The position numbers were made by a program, and so were the translations under genes. A model generated the notes under the pieces. The model was not told where the DNA came from. It ran no database searches and saw only the letters and a list, made by a program, of their open reading frames with translations. Positions 37,660 to 46,494 of a stretch of DNA of 64,000 nucleotides are shown here, in pieces. The DNA is from Pseudomonas viridiflava (GTDB lineage: Bacteria; Pseudomonadota; Gammaproteobacteria; Pseudomonadales; Pseudomonadaceae), in assembly GCF_900591205.1 (NCBI RefSeq), contig NZ_UUPU01000020.1:97472-161471 (forward strand). The letters are read 5' to 3'. Numbering within the stretch: position 1 is the first letter of the stretch; the number at the start of each line of letters is the position of its first letter.

Positions 37660-38736
37660 ATGCAATACCGACAACTGGGCCACTCGGGCCTGCTGGTATC
37701 CGAAATCATCCTGGGCACCGTGCCCTTCGGCGGTCGCGCCGAGTTCGAGAAATGCGGATCGGTGGACGTGCCCCAGGCCAGGCGCATGTTCGATATCGCG
37801 TTCGACGCCGGGGTGAATATGGTCGACACCGCCGACCTTTACTCCCACGGCCTGGCCGAAGAAGTGGTGGGCAAAGCCCTGGGCGACAAGCGCAACGATA
37901 TCCTGCTGGCCACCAAGGGCCGCAGCCCGGTGGACAAAAACCCGAACAACTCCGGCTCGTCGCGCTACCACTTGATTCGTGCGTGCGAAGCCAGCTTGAA
38001 GCGCTTGGGCACCGACCATATCGACCTGTACCAGTTGCACAACTGGGACGGCATGACGCCCATCGAGGAAACCCTCGAAGCGCTGCGGTTGTTGGTGGGC
38101 TCGGGGAAAATCCGCTACTTCGGCACCAGTAATTTCACCGCCTGGCAAATGATGAAAACCCTGGGCAAGGCCGAGCTGCATGGCATGCTCAAACCTATCA
38201 CCCAGCAGATCTACTACACCCCGGAATCCCGCGAGGCCGAATACGAGTTGCTGCCGCTGGCGCTGGACCAGCACGTGGGTACGCTGGTATGGGGCCCGAT
38301 GGGCGAAGGGCTGCTGACCGGTTCCACTCGACGTGGGCAGCAACCACCGGCGAATACCCGCCAGGGCAGCGGCTGGCCGGAACCCTACGTGCATGACCAG
38401 GAGCGCGCTCTGGACATCATCGAAACCCTGGCTGCCGTGGGTGATGAGCATGGCGTGTCAGTTGCGCGCACTTGTCTGGCCTGGCTCAAGGACCGCCCGG
38501 GGATTACTTCGCTGATCGTTGGCGCCCGCACCGAAGAGCACCTGCGCGACAACCTCGCCGCCACCGAGCTGAAACTCACCGAGGAGCAGTTCGCACGTAT
38601 CGAGGCCGTGACGCGGCGCCAACCGTTGTACCCGTACTGGCACCGCTTTACCGCCGGGATTGACCGTTTTGATCCGGCGGAACAACCGTTCCTGGCCGAG
38701 CACCAAAAGACCATGGATGCGCGCAAAGACAAGTAA
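37660..38736 (+). CDS. Aldo/keto reductase
   Basis: 358 residues with an excellent AGGAGG site 5 bases before the ATG. The (beta/alpha)8 NADPH-dependent family is shown by GLLVSEIILGTVPFGG, the catalytic tetrad in DTADLYSHGLAE (Asp, Tyr), LLATKGR (Lys) and YQLHNWD (His), and the cofactor region near the C-terminus (LIVGARTEEHLRDNLAA). It is closest to YdhF/Tas-like bacterial reductases acting on small aldehydes or ketones. It stands alone, with a REP-like hairpin behind it. Confidence 0.9.
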   Translation: MQYRQLGHSGLLVSEIILGTVPFGGRAEFEKCGSVDVPQARRMFDIAFDAGVNMVDTADLYSHGLAEEVVGKALGDKRNDILLATKGRSPVDKNPNNSGSSRYHLIRACEASLKRLGTDHIDLYQLHNWDGMTPIEETLEALRLLVGSGKIRYFGTSNFTAWQMMKTLGKAELHGMLKPITQQIYYTPESREAEYELLPLALDQHVGTLVWGPMGEGLLTGSTRRGQQPPANTRQGSGWPEPYVHDQERALDIIETLAAVGDEHGVSVARTCLAWLKDRPGITSLIVGARTEEHLRDNLAATELKLTEEQFARIEAVTRRQPLYPYWHRFTAGIDRFDPAEQPFLAEHQKTMDARKDK

Positions 38737-38772
38737 CCCCTCAACTCAACCGTTCTGAATGCAGGAGATTGT

Positions 38773-38800
38773 GTGGCAAGGGAGCTTGCTCGCGCGCCAC
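38773..38800. repeat. Single REP-like hairpin
   Basis: GTGGCAAGGGAGCTTGCTCG ending in GCGCCAC forms an imperfect stem-loop with GTGGC/GCCAC ends. It belongs to the GGGAGCTTGCTC REP family seen again near 54044. Confidence 0.6.
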
Positions 38801-38899
38801 AGCGGTCCTCGGGTGACCCGGAATGATATCTGGTACAGCGTCTGGGCAACGTCCAGCGTGGTCGCTAGACTCGCACGCTCCCATAGAAAGGATGCCCTC

Positions 38900-39613
38900 A
38901 TGGACGAACACAAAGATGCCAGCGCAGCCGTTGCTCGCTTGAGCAGCGCATGGTCATGGAAGGTCATAAGGTTTGAAAGCATACCGATTCTGGTACTGTT
39001 GTTTGCCTTGTTTTACTCAAACGGCTACGCCTACCTGGAGACCTATCACGACGGGCTCGGCATGCCCCTCAATCGGCTGGGCTATGACAGTTACCAGTTC
39101 GTGGTGTACGGCGGGATAGATGTACTGGTCAAGGTCGCCGCGATCCTTATCGCAATGGCAGCCGTGGCGATACTCACCTGCCTGATGTACTTCATGGAAG
39201 ACCCGTATCGGGTCATTCCTGCCACCCCAGTCGACCCCACGACACGCCGCCACCGGCTGTCACGGCGCCTGACAAAGAGCTACATACAAGCCAAGTTGCA
39301 ATTACTCGGCACGTTATTGCTCATCGTCCTCGCGTTTGGCGCCTGGGCCCTATGGATGTTTACGGTTTACGCATCGGCAGAGCGTGGCAAACTCAAAGCG
39401 TACGAAGAAATCCGCGATTGCAAGCCTTCCACCCTCCAGCTCAAAAACCTCGATGTGGTCACCGCCTGCGTCGTCGGCGAAAGCGACGACACGCTCTACT
39501 TGATAGACAAGCACACTCAAGATGGCGAGATCGTATTCCAGGAACGCCGCATTCCCAAAGACAGCCTTCGCTCAACCACCGGCCCCGTGACGACGCTGAA
39601 AAAACCAGACTGA
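38900..39613 (+). CDS. Hypothetical inner-membrane protein
   Basis: 237 residues from ATG 38900 with AAAGGA 10 bases upstream; an earlier in-frame ATG at 38759 lies in the REP region and is unlikely. Three hydrophobic helices are visible: about 26-44 (SIPILVLLFALFYSNGYAY), 72-93 (VLVKVAAILIAMAAVAILTCLMYF) and 141-163 (LLGTLLLIVLAFGAWALWMF). A soluble C-terminal domain of about 70 residues has a Cys pair (DCKPSTLQLKN..., VTACVVGES). I recognise no family. It converges with the amino acid transporter gene. Confidence 0.75.
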   Translation: MDEHKDASAAVARLSSAWSWKVIRFESIPILVLLFALFYSNGYAYLETYHDGLGMPLNRLGYDSYQFVVYGGIDVLVKVAAILIAMAAVAILTCLMYFMEDPYRVIPATPVDPTTRRHRLSRRLTKSYIQAKLQLLGTLLLIVLAFGAWALWMFTVYASAERGKLKAYEEIRDCKPSTLQLKNLDVVTACVVGESDDTLYLIDKHTQDGEIVFQERRIPKDSLRSTTGPVTTLKKPD

Positions 39614-39620
39614 ACCCACA

Positions 39621-39644
39621 GCGTGCAGGCAAACGCCTGCACGC
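39621..39644. terminator. Hairpin between convergent genes
   Basis: GCGTGCAGGC-AAAC-GCCTGCACGC is a perfect 10-bp stem in the 41-bp gap between convergent genes, followed by TCTTCC on the plus strand. It probably ends transcription of the membrane protein gene and possibly of both. Confidence 0.65.
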
Positions 39645-39654
39645 TCTTCCCACC

Positions 39655-40488
39655 TTACGGCAGCGGCTCGAACTTCAACGCGCTCAAGCTCTGTACCTTG
39701 TCCTCACGCACCATCTTGTACTCAGTGTTCGGCCCAATCCAGCGGTCCCAGATCGCGTCGATTTCGCCGGCTTTTTCCATCGCCATCAACGACTCATTCA
39801 CCTTGGCCAGAAACGCCGGTTCGTCGCGACGCATGCCCGCACCGATCGGCTCCAGGGCCATCGGCTCCTTCGCCAGCGCCAGTTCGACGCCGCTGGCCTT
39901 GGCCTGGTTGACCAGTTTGAGCGCGGTCATGGTGTTGGTCACCAGGCCCACCACCTTGTTCTGTTGCAGGGCCATGTAGGCCGAGCCGGTGTCCTGGAAC
40001 GTCACCGGGGTGGCGCCAGCCAGGCGAATCGACTGCTCGGAGGTCGAGCCCTTGGTGGAGCTGATGCGCTTGTCCTTGAAGAAGCTTTTCGGCTGGTCGG
40101 CGTTCGCTGCGCGCACCACCAGGGTTTCCTTGGCGATGTAGTACGGGTCGCTGAACTGGATCTGTTCGGCGCGGGTCTTGGTGTAGGCCAGGTTGGCGAA
40201 GATTACATCGACGCGGCCCATTTTCACTTCGGGAATCCGCGCTTCAACCGACAGCGGCTTGAGTTCCAGGGCCACGCCCATGGTCTTGGCCAGCGCCTTG
40301 CACAGGTCGACGTCCATGCCCACCAGCTCACGGGTTTTAGGGTCCGGCGCGGAAAATGGCGGCACGTCGGCGTACACCCCACAGCTCAGGGATTGCTTGG
40401 CCATGATGTCGCTCAATTGGTCGGCCTGCGCCACGGCAATCGCCAGTGGCCCCAATGCCAGCGCGGTAAACAGATGCTTCATACCCAT
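39655..40488 (-). CDS. Polar amino acid ABC transporter substrate-binding protein
   Basis: 277 residues from ATG 40488 (MGMKHLF), with TGGAG 7 bases upstream. Signal peptide to about residue 20 (FTALALGPLAIAVAQA-DQ). The SBP_bac_3 fold is shown by LSCGVYADVPPFSAPDPKTRELVGMDVDLC, VDVIFANLAYTKTRAEQIQFSDPYY and WDRWIGPNTEYKM. It is the periplasmic receptor for the importer encoded by the next three genes. Given the downstream 5-oxoprolinase genes, 5-oxoproline, glutamate or a related compound is a reasonable but unproven ligand. Confidence 0.9.
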   Translation of the reverse strand: MGMKHLFTALALGPLAIAVAQADQLSDIMAKQSLSCGVYADVPPFSAPDPKTRELVGMDVDLCKALAKTMGVALELKPLSVEARIPEVKMGRVDVIFANLAYTKTRAEQIQFSDPYYIAKETLVVRAANADQPKSFFKDKRISSTKGSTSEQSIRLAGATPVTFQDTGSAYMALQQNKVVGLVTNTMTALKLVNQAKASGVELALAKEPMALEPIGAGMRRDEPAFLAKVNESLMAMEKAGEIDAIWDRWIGPNTEYKMVREDKVQSLSALKFEPLP

Positions 40489-40547
40489 GGGAAATCTCCA
40501 GAAAGTTGGACCAGCAAAAATGGCAGAGAGAGCAAAGCCGCCGCAGC

Positions 40548-41285
40548 TCAATGGGCCCGCAGGTCGGCGATAAAACGTTGCGCTCGCGGGTGCGAAGGCT
40601 GGGTAAAAAAGGCGTCGGGGCTGCTCTTTTCCAGAATCTGCCCCGCGTCCATAAACCAGATGGTGTCAGCCACTTCGCGGGCGAAGTTCATCTCGTGGGT
40701 CACGCACATCATGGTCATGCCGTCCTTGGCCAGGCCCTTCATCACGCTCAGCACTTCACCGACCATTTCCGGGTCGAGGGCGCTGGTGGGCTCGTCGAAC
40801 AGCATCACCGGCGGTTCCATCGCCAATGCCCGGGCAATCGCCACGCGTTGCTGCTGGCCGCCGGACAACTGCGCCGGGTAGGCACCGGCCTTGTGCGCCA
40901 GGCCGACGCGGTCAAGCAGCGCCATGGCCTTTTGTTTGGCCGCCGCGCCCTTGAGGTTGCGCAGCTTGTTCGGCGCCAGGGTGATGTTTTCCAGCACTGA
41001 CAGGTGCGGGAACAGGTTGAAGCTCTGGAACACAAAGCCGACGCGGCTGCGCAGGCGGTTGATCTGGGCGTCGGTGCCGTGCACGTCCTGGCCATCGAAC
41101 AGGATCTGACCGGCCTGGATGTCTTCCAGGCGGTTGACGGTGCGAATCAACGTCGACTTGCCCGAGCCCGATGGGCCACACAGCACCACCACTTCGCCGG
41201 GTTGCACTTCGGCGGTGATGTCGGTGAGGGCCTGGTATTCGCCGTACCATTTATTGATTTTCGAAAACATGATCATTGGATGCAT
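40548..41285 (-). CDS. Amino acid ABC transporter ATP-binding protein (GlnQ/ArtP type)
   Basis: 245 residues from ATG 41285 (AGAGGG 8 bases upstream). Walker [10 protein letters not shown] (about residue 37), Q-loop [11 protein letters not shown], signature [15 protein letters not shown], Walker [15 protein letters not shown] and H-loop VTHEM are all intact. It belongs to the polar amino acid uptake family and lies in an operon with two permeases and the binding protein. Confidence 0.93.
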   Translation of the reverse strand: MHPMIMFSKINKWYGEYQALTDITAEVQPGEVVVLCGPSGSGKSTLIRTVNRLEDIQAGQILFDGQDVHGTDAQINRLRSRVGFVFQSFNLFPHLSVLENITLAPNKLRNLKGAAAKQKAMALLDRVGLAHKAGAYPAQLSGGQQQRVAIARALAMEPPVMLFDEPTSALDPEMVGEVLSVMKGLAKDGMTMMCVTHEMNFAREVADTIWFMDAGQILEKSSPDAFFTQPSHPRAQRFIADLRAH

Positions 41286-41299
41286 GAGCGCAGCCCTCT

Positions 41300-42043
41300 T
41301 CAATTATCGGTGACCAGCAACGGTGCGCCAGACTGGGTTTGCCCGCCGTCGCCCAGACGCTTGCGCGCAATGCGTCGCTCCACCCAACCGGCCAGGTGGG
41401 TCAGGCCGAAACACAACAGGTAGTAGATGATCGCCAGGATGAAAAACACCTGGAACGGCTTGGTCAGCAACTGGTTGTTGACCTGGTTGGCGGCAAAGGT
41501 CACTTCCTGCACGTTGATCACGTAGCCCAGGGAGGTTTCCTTGATGATCGAGATAAACTGGCTGATCAGGCTCGGCAGCACGTTGTACAGCGCCTGGGGC
41601 AAAATCACCCAGAGCGTGGTGCGCACATAGCCCAGGCCGAGGGCGCGGGACGCCTCGTACTGGCCGCTGGGCAGCGCCTGGATACCGCCGCGAATGATTT
41701 CGCACAGGTAGGCGCTCTGGTAGATCACCAACGTGCAGAGCATGGTCATGAAACCGGTGATGTTGTGGCCAATCAACAGGGGCACCAGGAAGTAGGTCCA
41801 GAAGATCACCATCAGCAACGGGATACCGCGCAGCACGTAGACCCATACCGTGGCGACCCAGTACAGGCCCTTCCACGGCGACACCCGCGCCAGGGCCAGC
41901 AACAAGCCGAACGGGAAGGCCAGCAGCAACGCCAGCGCCGCCAGGATCAAGGTACTCGCCAGGCCGCCCAAGGGGCCGTGGGGGTATTGGCCGATGAGGA
42001 ACAGCGTCCAGTTCTGCTGCACAATCGAGAACATATCGAACAT
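41300..42043 (-). CDS. Amino acid ABC transporter permease 1
   Basis: 247 residues, HisMQ/GlnP-type with about five helices. The EAA loop is [30 protein letters not shown], and the first helix [24 protein letters not shown] is typical. It forms a heterodimeric channel with the second permease and starts 7 bp after that gene ends. Confidence 0.92.
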   Translation of the reverse strand: MFDMFSIVQQNWTLFLIGQYPHGPLGGLASTLILAALALLLAFPFGLLLALARVSPWKGLYWVATVWVYVLRGIPLLMVIFWTYFLVPLLIGHNITGFMTMLCTLVIYQSAYLCEIIRGGIQALPSGQYEASRALGLGYVRTTLWVILPQALYNVLPSLISQFISIIKETSLGYVINVQEVTFAANQVNNQLLTKPFQVFFILAIIYYLLCFGLTHLAGWVERRIARKRLGDGGQTQSGAPLLVTDN

Positions 42044-42049
42044 CGCGGT

Positions 42050-42751
42050 CTACCTCGCCAGGGCTTTGCTGAAGTGCCGGGCCAGCAACGCCCCGGCGCC
42101 CATCAGCAGCAGTGAAAACACCAGGTAGAACACCGTGGCCACCAGGTACGACTCGAAGGTGCGGAAGGTGTAGTTCTCCACTTCGCGGCTGGCGTAGGTC
42201 AGTTCCATCACACCGATCGCCATCGCCAGGCTGGTGTTCTTGAACAGCAGCACGGTGTGGTTGATCAGCGACGGCAGGCAGTTGCGCACGCCCTGGGGCA
42301 GGATCACGTAGCGCATCGAACGCACGTAACCCAGGCCCAGCGCCCTGGAGGCTTCGGTCTGCCCGGCGGGAATGGCGCGCAGGCCGCTGCGCATGTCCTC
42401 ACAGAAATACGCCGCCTGGCACAGCCCCAGGGCGATCACCGAGAACAGGTATTCGGTGTTGTGGTTGGCCAGCCACAGCTGCGCGGACTCGCTGAGCAGC
42501 GTCGGTACGCCGAAGTACCACAGCATCAGTTGCACCAGGGTCGGCACATTACGGTGGTAGGACACGTAACCCGCCACCAGGCGGTCGGCCAGCTTGTTGC
42601 CGGTCAGGCGCACCGTGACCAGCGTCAACGCCAGCACCATCGCCAGCAGCCAGGCGAACAACGCCAGCTGCAAGGTCATTTCGATGCCCTTGACGATCAG
42701 CTCGGCGTACTCGCCTTGCAGAATCGCGGCCAAATCGAAGTCTTGCTTCAT
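42050..42751 (-). CDS. Amino acid ABC transporter permease 2
   Basis: 233 residues from ATG 42751 (the frame has a TTG two codons earlier). HisMQ-type permease with GIEMTLQLALFAWLLAMVLAL and the EAA loop [30 protein letters not shown]. It is the first gene of the four-gene uptake operon as arranged on the minus strand. Confidence 0.92.
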   Translation of the reverse strand: MKQDFDLAAILQGEYAELIVKGIEMTLQLALFAWLLAMVLALTLVTVRLTGNKLADRLVAGYVSYHRNVPTLVQLMLWYFGVPTLLSESAQLWLANHNTEYLFSVIALGLCQAAYFCEDMRSGLRAIPAGQTEASRALGLGYVRSMRYVILPQGVRNCLPSLINHTVLLFKNTSLAMAIGVMELTYASREVENYTFRTFESYLVATVFYLVFSLLLMGAGALLARHFSKALAR

Positions 42752-42861
42752 GGTCAATCCCTATCGGCATTGGGCTAGGGCAGAAATCAAAATCACCCGG
42801 CGTGGCCGTGGCGGGATGCAGCGATGACGGATCGGTCCGTTCTGTTTTTAGCGGCTGGATG

Positions 42862-43614
42862 TCAGCCCTGGTAATCCTGCGGCCGTGCGGTGGAAAGCCC
42901 GCCCGGCACTTGCAGGGTCGGGGTGATTTCCATATGCCCGATATTCACTGCAATCGGCGCGGCAATCGCAAAGGCGATGGCGTTGGCGATGTCTTCGGCC
43001 AGGGGCAATTCAAAGCCCTCGACGAAGCGCTTGTAGGTTTCTTCGGAGTCGCCGTGCACATGCGCGAAGATATCCGTGGCCACCCGCCCCGGACAGATCT
43101 CGGTAACACGCACGCGCTTGCCGAACGCATCAATGCGCAGCTGGCGCGAGAGCATGCTCACCGCCGCCTTGGTCGCGTGGTAGGTGGAGTTGCCGCCAAA
43201 GTTGTAGGCCGCGGCAATCGAGCTGATATTGATGATGTGCCCGCAATCGCGCTCCACCATGCCCGGCAGCGCCAGGCGTGCCAGGTGCAGCACGGCGCGC
43301 AGGTTGACGTCGATCAACAGGTCGATGCCGTCGGCGTCGGCATTGAGCAACGAGCCGGGTTTGTCGACACCGGCATTGTTGACCAGGATGTCGAAGGTGT
43401 TTTCGGCGAACAACCTGGTCAACCCGGCGAGGTCGGTGACGTCGATGGCGTGGGCGATGCAACCGGTTTTGGCCGCCAGTTCCTGCAACTTGTCGGCGCT
43501 GCGGGCCAGGGCATGTACCTGCACGCCTTCCTGGCACAGACGCTCGACAACGGCGGCGCCGATGCCGGAGGACGCCCCGGTGACCAGCGCGGTTTTGTAG
43601 TCGGAAAATGGCAT
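42862..43614 (-). CDS. SDR family NAD(P)-dependent oxidoreductase
   Basis: 250 residues. Cofactor loop TGASSGIG near residue 13, NNAGVDKPG, catalytic Ser in INISSIAAAYNFGGNSTYHATKAAV (Tyr and Lys) and EICPGRVATDIFAHV after it. Similar to YdfG/serine dehydrogenase-like SDRs that oxidise beta-hydroxy acids or small alcohols. It lies in the same orientation between the transporter and pxp genes; whether it acts on the same substrate is not shown. Confidence 0.87.
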   Translation of the reverse strand: MPFSDYKTALVTGASSGIGAAVVERLCQEGVQVHALARSADKLQELAAKTGCIAHAIDVTDLAGLTRLFAENTFDILVNNAGVDKPGSLLNADADGIDLLIDVNLRAVLHLARLALPGMVERDCGHIINISSIAAAYNFGGNSTYHATKAAVSMLSRQLRIDAFGKRVRVTEICPGRVATDIFAHVHGDSEETYKRFVEGFELPLAEDIANAIAFAIAAPIAVNIGHMEITPTLQVPGGLSTARPQDYQG

Positions 43615-43707
43615 GGGGTGATCCTTGTGCTACGGGTTATGGTTCGACTCTATCCAGCCTTCGGGCGCTGGACCAAGACGCAATGGTTGTGTGGCGATAA
43701 GGCCAGC

Positions 43708-44481
43708 TTATGACGCCGCCAGCAGCTGCGAGATAGGCGTAATCTGCCCGCCCATCTGCTGGATTTCCTGGCGAATCGTGCGTGCCAGTTCGACTGCGCC
43801 GGGGGTGTCGCCGTGCAGCAGGATCGAGTGCGCCGGCACCCGCAGCACCTTGCCGCTGAGGGCCGTCACCGTGCCCTCCTCCAGCAGCTGCCGTACCCGG
43901 CGCAGCACCGCCGTCGGTTGCTTGATCACCGAGCCCTCGACCCTGCGCGGCACCAGCAGACAGTCATCGTCATAGGCGCGGTCGGCGAGAAACGTGGTAG
44001 CCACGCGCAAGCCGCATTTTTCGGCTGCGCCCTCAATGGCACGGCTGCTCGACGAGCTGATGATCAGCGCCGGATCGAACGCCGCAACCGCCCGCACCAA
44101 CGGCTCGGCCAACGCGGCATCGGCGGCGGCCATATTGCCCAGGGCGCCGTGGAAGCTCATGTGGGTCAAGCGATGGCCATTCACCGCCGCGATCCCCGCC
44201 AGCGCGCCAAGCTGGTAGATCACATAAGTGGCCAGCTCCTTGATCTCGATATTCATCTGGCGACGCCCGAAACCCATCAGGTCCGGGAAGCCGACATGTG
44301 CGCCCAAGTCGATGCCACCGGCCTTGGCCAGGCGCACGCTGTTGTCCATGATCAGCGGGTCGCCGGCGTGAAACCCGCAGGCCACGTTGGCCGACGAGAT
44401 CAGGCTCATCAGCGCCTCGTCTTCACCCATGCGCCAGGGGCCGAAGCCCTCGCCCAGGTCGGCGTTCAAATCAATCTTCAT
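43708..44481 (-). CDS. pxpA: 5-oxoprolinase subunit PxpA (LamB/YcsF family)
   Basis: 257 residues from ATG 44481 (the frame to 44535 overlaps the preceding gene). The start KIDLNADLGEGFGPW, ANVACGFHAGDP, LGAHVGFPDLMGFGRR and a DDDCLLVPRR segment near 200 are family hallmarks. PxpA works with PxpB and PxpC in ATP-dependent opening of 5-oxoproline to glutamate. It overlaps the BCCP-like gene by 4 bp. The operon order is accB, accC, pxpB, pxpC, accB-like, pxpA. Confidence 0.94.
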   Translation of the reverse strand: MKIDLNADLGEGFGPWRMGEDEALMSLISSANVACGFHAGDPLIMDNSVRLAKAGGIDLGAHVGFPDLMGFGRRQMNIEIKELATYVIYQLGALAGIAAVNGHRLTHMSFHGALGNMAAADAALAEPLVRAVAAFDPALIISSSSSRAIEGAAEKCGLRVATTFLADRAYDDDCLLVPRRVEGSVIKQPTAVLRRVRQLLEEGTVTALSGKVLRVPAHSILLHGDTPGAVELARTIRQEIQQMGGQITPISQLLAAS

Positions 44482-44870
44482 GCTTGCTTCTCCACGCCCA
44501 GAAACGCTTCGCCATAGCCGACGGTGGTGCCGCACGGCACACGTACATCGACAACCCGTGCAGCGCAGGGGCTGCGCTGTGGCAACAGCAGTTCACCGAC
44601 TTGCAGCAGCGCGACCAACTGGCCGGCACTGAGCTGGTCGCCTACAGCCACCAACGGTTCGGTTTGTTGCGGATGGGTCAGCAACAAGCGACCCAGGCCG
44701 GTAGTACGCAGCACCTGGTCTTCAACCGCAGCGGCCGCAGGCGCCACAACGGTGACGGGCTCGCCACCGCGCTTGAGCGTCAGGTGCACACCTGGGCGGC
44801 TGATTTCGGCACCCGCCAGGTGATGTTCCTTGAGCCACGCCGCCAGTTGGCGAATGTCCTCGAGGGTCAT
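44478..44870 (-). CDS. BCCP-like protein lacking the biotinyl-lysine motif
   Basis: 130 residues. The N-terminal 40 residues match acetyl-CoA carboxylase carrier proteins (EDIRQLAAWLKEHHLAGAEI, then HLTLKRG), followed by an Ala/Val linker and a lipoyl-like beta barrel (LVAVGDQLSAGQLVALLQVGELLLPQRSPCAARVVDV). Where BCCP carries EAMKM, this protein reads QVGEL, so the biotin-accepting lysine is absent. It is embedded with 4-bp overlaps between pxpC and pxpA. A normal BCCP is encoded at 47877-48287. It may be a structural or regulatory subunit rather than a carboxyl carrier. Confidence 0.85.
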   Translation of the reverse strand: MTLEDIRQLAAWLKEHHLAGAEISRPGVHLTLKRGGEPVTVVAPAAAAVEDQVLRTTGLGRLLLTHPQQTEPLVAVGDQLSAGQLVALLQVGELLLPQRSPCAARVVDVRVPCGTTVGYGEAFLGVEKQA

Positions 44871-45841
44871 GGTTTAACTCCTTCACGGTGCAGATCCACC
44901 AGGCGGCCGACCTCGCGCAGGTAACGTCGATTGGTTTCCAGGGCCTCGACGGCCTCCAGGTAGCTGCACTCGATAAAGCGCACCTTGCTGCCGATAGGCG
45001 CCTGACCCAGGCGCCACAAGTCGGCTTCGATCACACTGCCGAACTTGGGGTAACCCCCGCTGGGCTGGGCGTCGCGCATCTGGATAATCGGCTGGCCGCC
45101 GTGCGGCACCTGGATCACCCCTGGCACAATGCCGTGGGAGCGGATTTCCATGGGCGCGACAGGCAACAGCGCCTGGCCTTCCATGCGATAACCGTAGCGA
45201 TTGCTCTGGGTGGTGATTTTCCACTCACCGGCCCAGAACGCCGCACGCGAAGCTTGCTGGAAGCGCTCGTATTCGGCGGCAGGCAACACCCGCATGGCGG
45301 GCACCCCGTCGATGTGCAACGGCAGCGCCAGGCTCGGCGCCAACACGCCAATGTCCAACGGCAACGGGCTGATGCCTGGGCGCAAGGCGCCGAGTCGATC
45401 GCCTTGTTGCAGCGCACGCCCGTCCAGGCCACCGAATTCGCCGCGCAATTGGGTGCTGCGCGAGCCGAGCACCGACGGCACATCCACGCCGCCCGCCAGG
45501 CACAGGTAGGCGCGGCTGCCGGAGGTTGGATACCCCAGATGCAACACCTGACCTTCACGGCCCTGGTACACCCAGTTCGGCGGCAGCGGCTGGCCGTCCA
45601 AGGTGGCATCGCACGCCGCGCCGGTCAGAGCAAACGCGCAGTCCTGCACCAGCCGCACTTCGAACGGAAACAGCGGTATTTCAATTGCGGCGGCGTCTTC
45701 GGGATTGCCCAGTAACAGATTGCCCAGGGCCAGAGCCAGGTGGTCCATGGCGCCCGAGGTGCCCACGCCGTAACCCAGGCTGCCGAAGCGTCCGAAGTCC
45801 TGCACAGTGGCCAGGGCGGTAGCCGATAAAATCTCGATCAT
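44867..45841 (-). CDS. pxpC: 5-oxoprolinase subunit PxpC (biotin-dependent carboxyltransferase-like)
   Basis: 324 residues with the KipA/AHS2 fold shared by PxpC and the carboxyltransferase part of urea carboxylase: VQDFGRFGSLGYGVGTSGAMDHLAL near the start, NLLLGNPEDAAAIEIPLFPFEV, CLAGGVDVPSVLGSRST and IQVPHGGQPIIQMRDAQPSGGYPKFGSVI. It overlaps pxpB by 4 bp. The PxpB-PxpC pair phosphorylates and hydrolyses 5-oxoproline. Confidence 0.93.
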   Translation of the reverse strand: MIEILSATALATVQDFGRFGSLGYGVGTSGAMDHLALALGNLLLGNPEDAAAIEIPLFPFEVRLVQDCAFALTGAACDATLDGQPLPPNWVYQGREGQVLHLGYPTSGSRAYLCLAGGVDVPSVLGSRSTQLRGEFGGLDGRALQQGDRLGALRPGISPLPLDIGVLAPSLALPLHIDGVPAMRVLPAAEYERFQQASRAAFWAGEWKITTQSNRYGYRMEGQALLPVAPMEIRSHGIVPGVIQVPHGGQPIIQMRDAQPSGGYPKFGSVIEADLWRLGQAPIGSKVRFIECSYLEAVEALETNRRYLREVGRLVDLHREGVKP

Positions 45842-46494
45842 CGAATGATCCTCTCGATGCGCAGGCGCAGGAAGTCACCCGGCCGCAAGATCGCCGGCGG
45901 GGTTTGGGCAGCGTCAAAAAATGCCATTTCAGTACGGCCGATGGTGTTCCAGCCACTCGGGCCGGCCGAGGCGGACACCCCGGTCTGCACGCCGCCAATG
46001 GACACCGAGCCTGCGCCGATATTCAGCACCGGCACCTGGCGCCGTGGCGTGGCCAGGCGTGGGTCCATACCACCGAGGTAGCAGTAACCTGGGTGGCTGC
46101 CCAGGGCATACACCGGGTACAGCGGTTCGCAATGCAGGTTGGCGATGGTCTCGATGTCCAGCCCGGTGTGGGCGATCACATCCGCCATATGCGGGCCGAA
46201 TTCACCGCCATACACCACCGGCAACTCGACGATGCGCCCTTGCAGGGGCAGAGGCTCGCTCTGCTCCCAGGCTTGCAGCAAGCGCTGGCACAGCCCGTTG
46301 AGCTCGCGCGGCGGCTTGAGGAAGGTCAGCATCAGGTTATTCATGCCCGGCACCGCTTCGTGGATCTCGGGCCATTCACTGGCCTGCAATGCCAAGCTCC
46401 AGATCCGCTGTTGCGGGGCCAGGTCCAGCTCACCCGGCGCTTCAAACAACAAGGCGCTGGAGCCCAACAGGCTGATGGAAGGTGCGGTGCTCAT
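45838..46494 (-). CDS. pxpB: 5-oxoprolinase subunit PxpB (KipI/AHS1 family)
   Basis: 218 residues from ATG 46494, overlapping accC by 4 bp. The AHS1 family is shown by [13 protein letters not shown] near the N-terminus, [23 protein letters not shown] and [27 protein letters not shown], then [13 protein letters not shown] [21 protein letters not shown]. It pairs with PxpC. The longer frame to 46554 lies within accC and is not needed. Confidence 0.93.
   Translation of the reverse strand: MSTAPSISLLGSSALLFEAPGELDLAPQQRIWSLALQASEWPEIHEAVPGMNNLMLTFLKPPRELNGLCQRLLQAWEQSEPLPLQGRIVELPVVYGGEFGPHMADVIAHTGLDIETIANLHCEPLYPVYALGSHPGYCYLGGMDPRLATPRRQVPVLNIGAGSVSIGGVQTGVSASAGPSGWNTIGRTEMAFFDAAQTPPAILRPGDFLRLRIERIIR

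Noticed and set aside
38759..38899. Extended N-terminus of the membrane protein at 38900
   Set aside because: The extension covers a REP hairpin and has no ribosome site, whereas ATG 38900 has AAAGGA at a proper distance.
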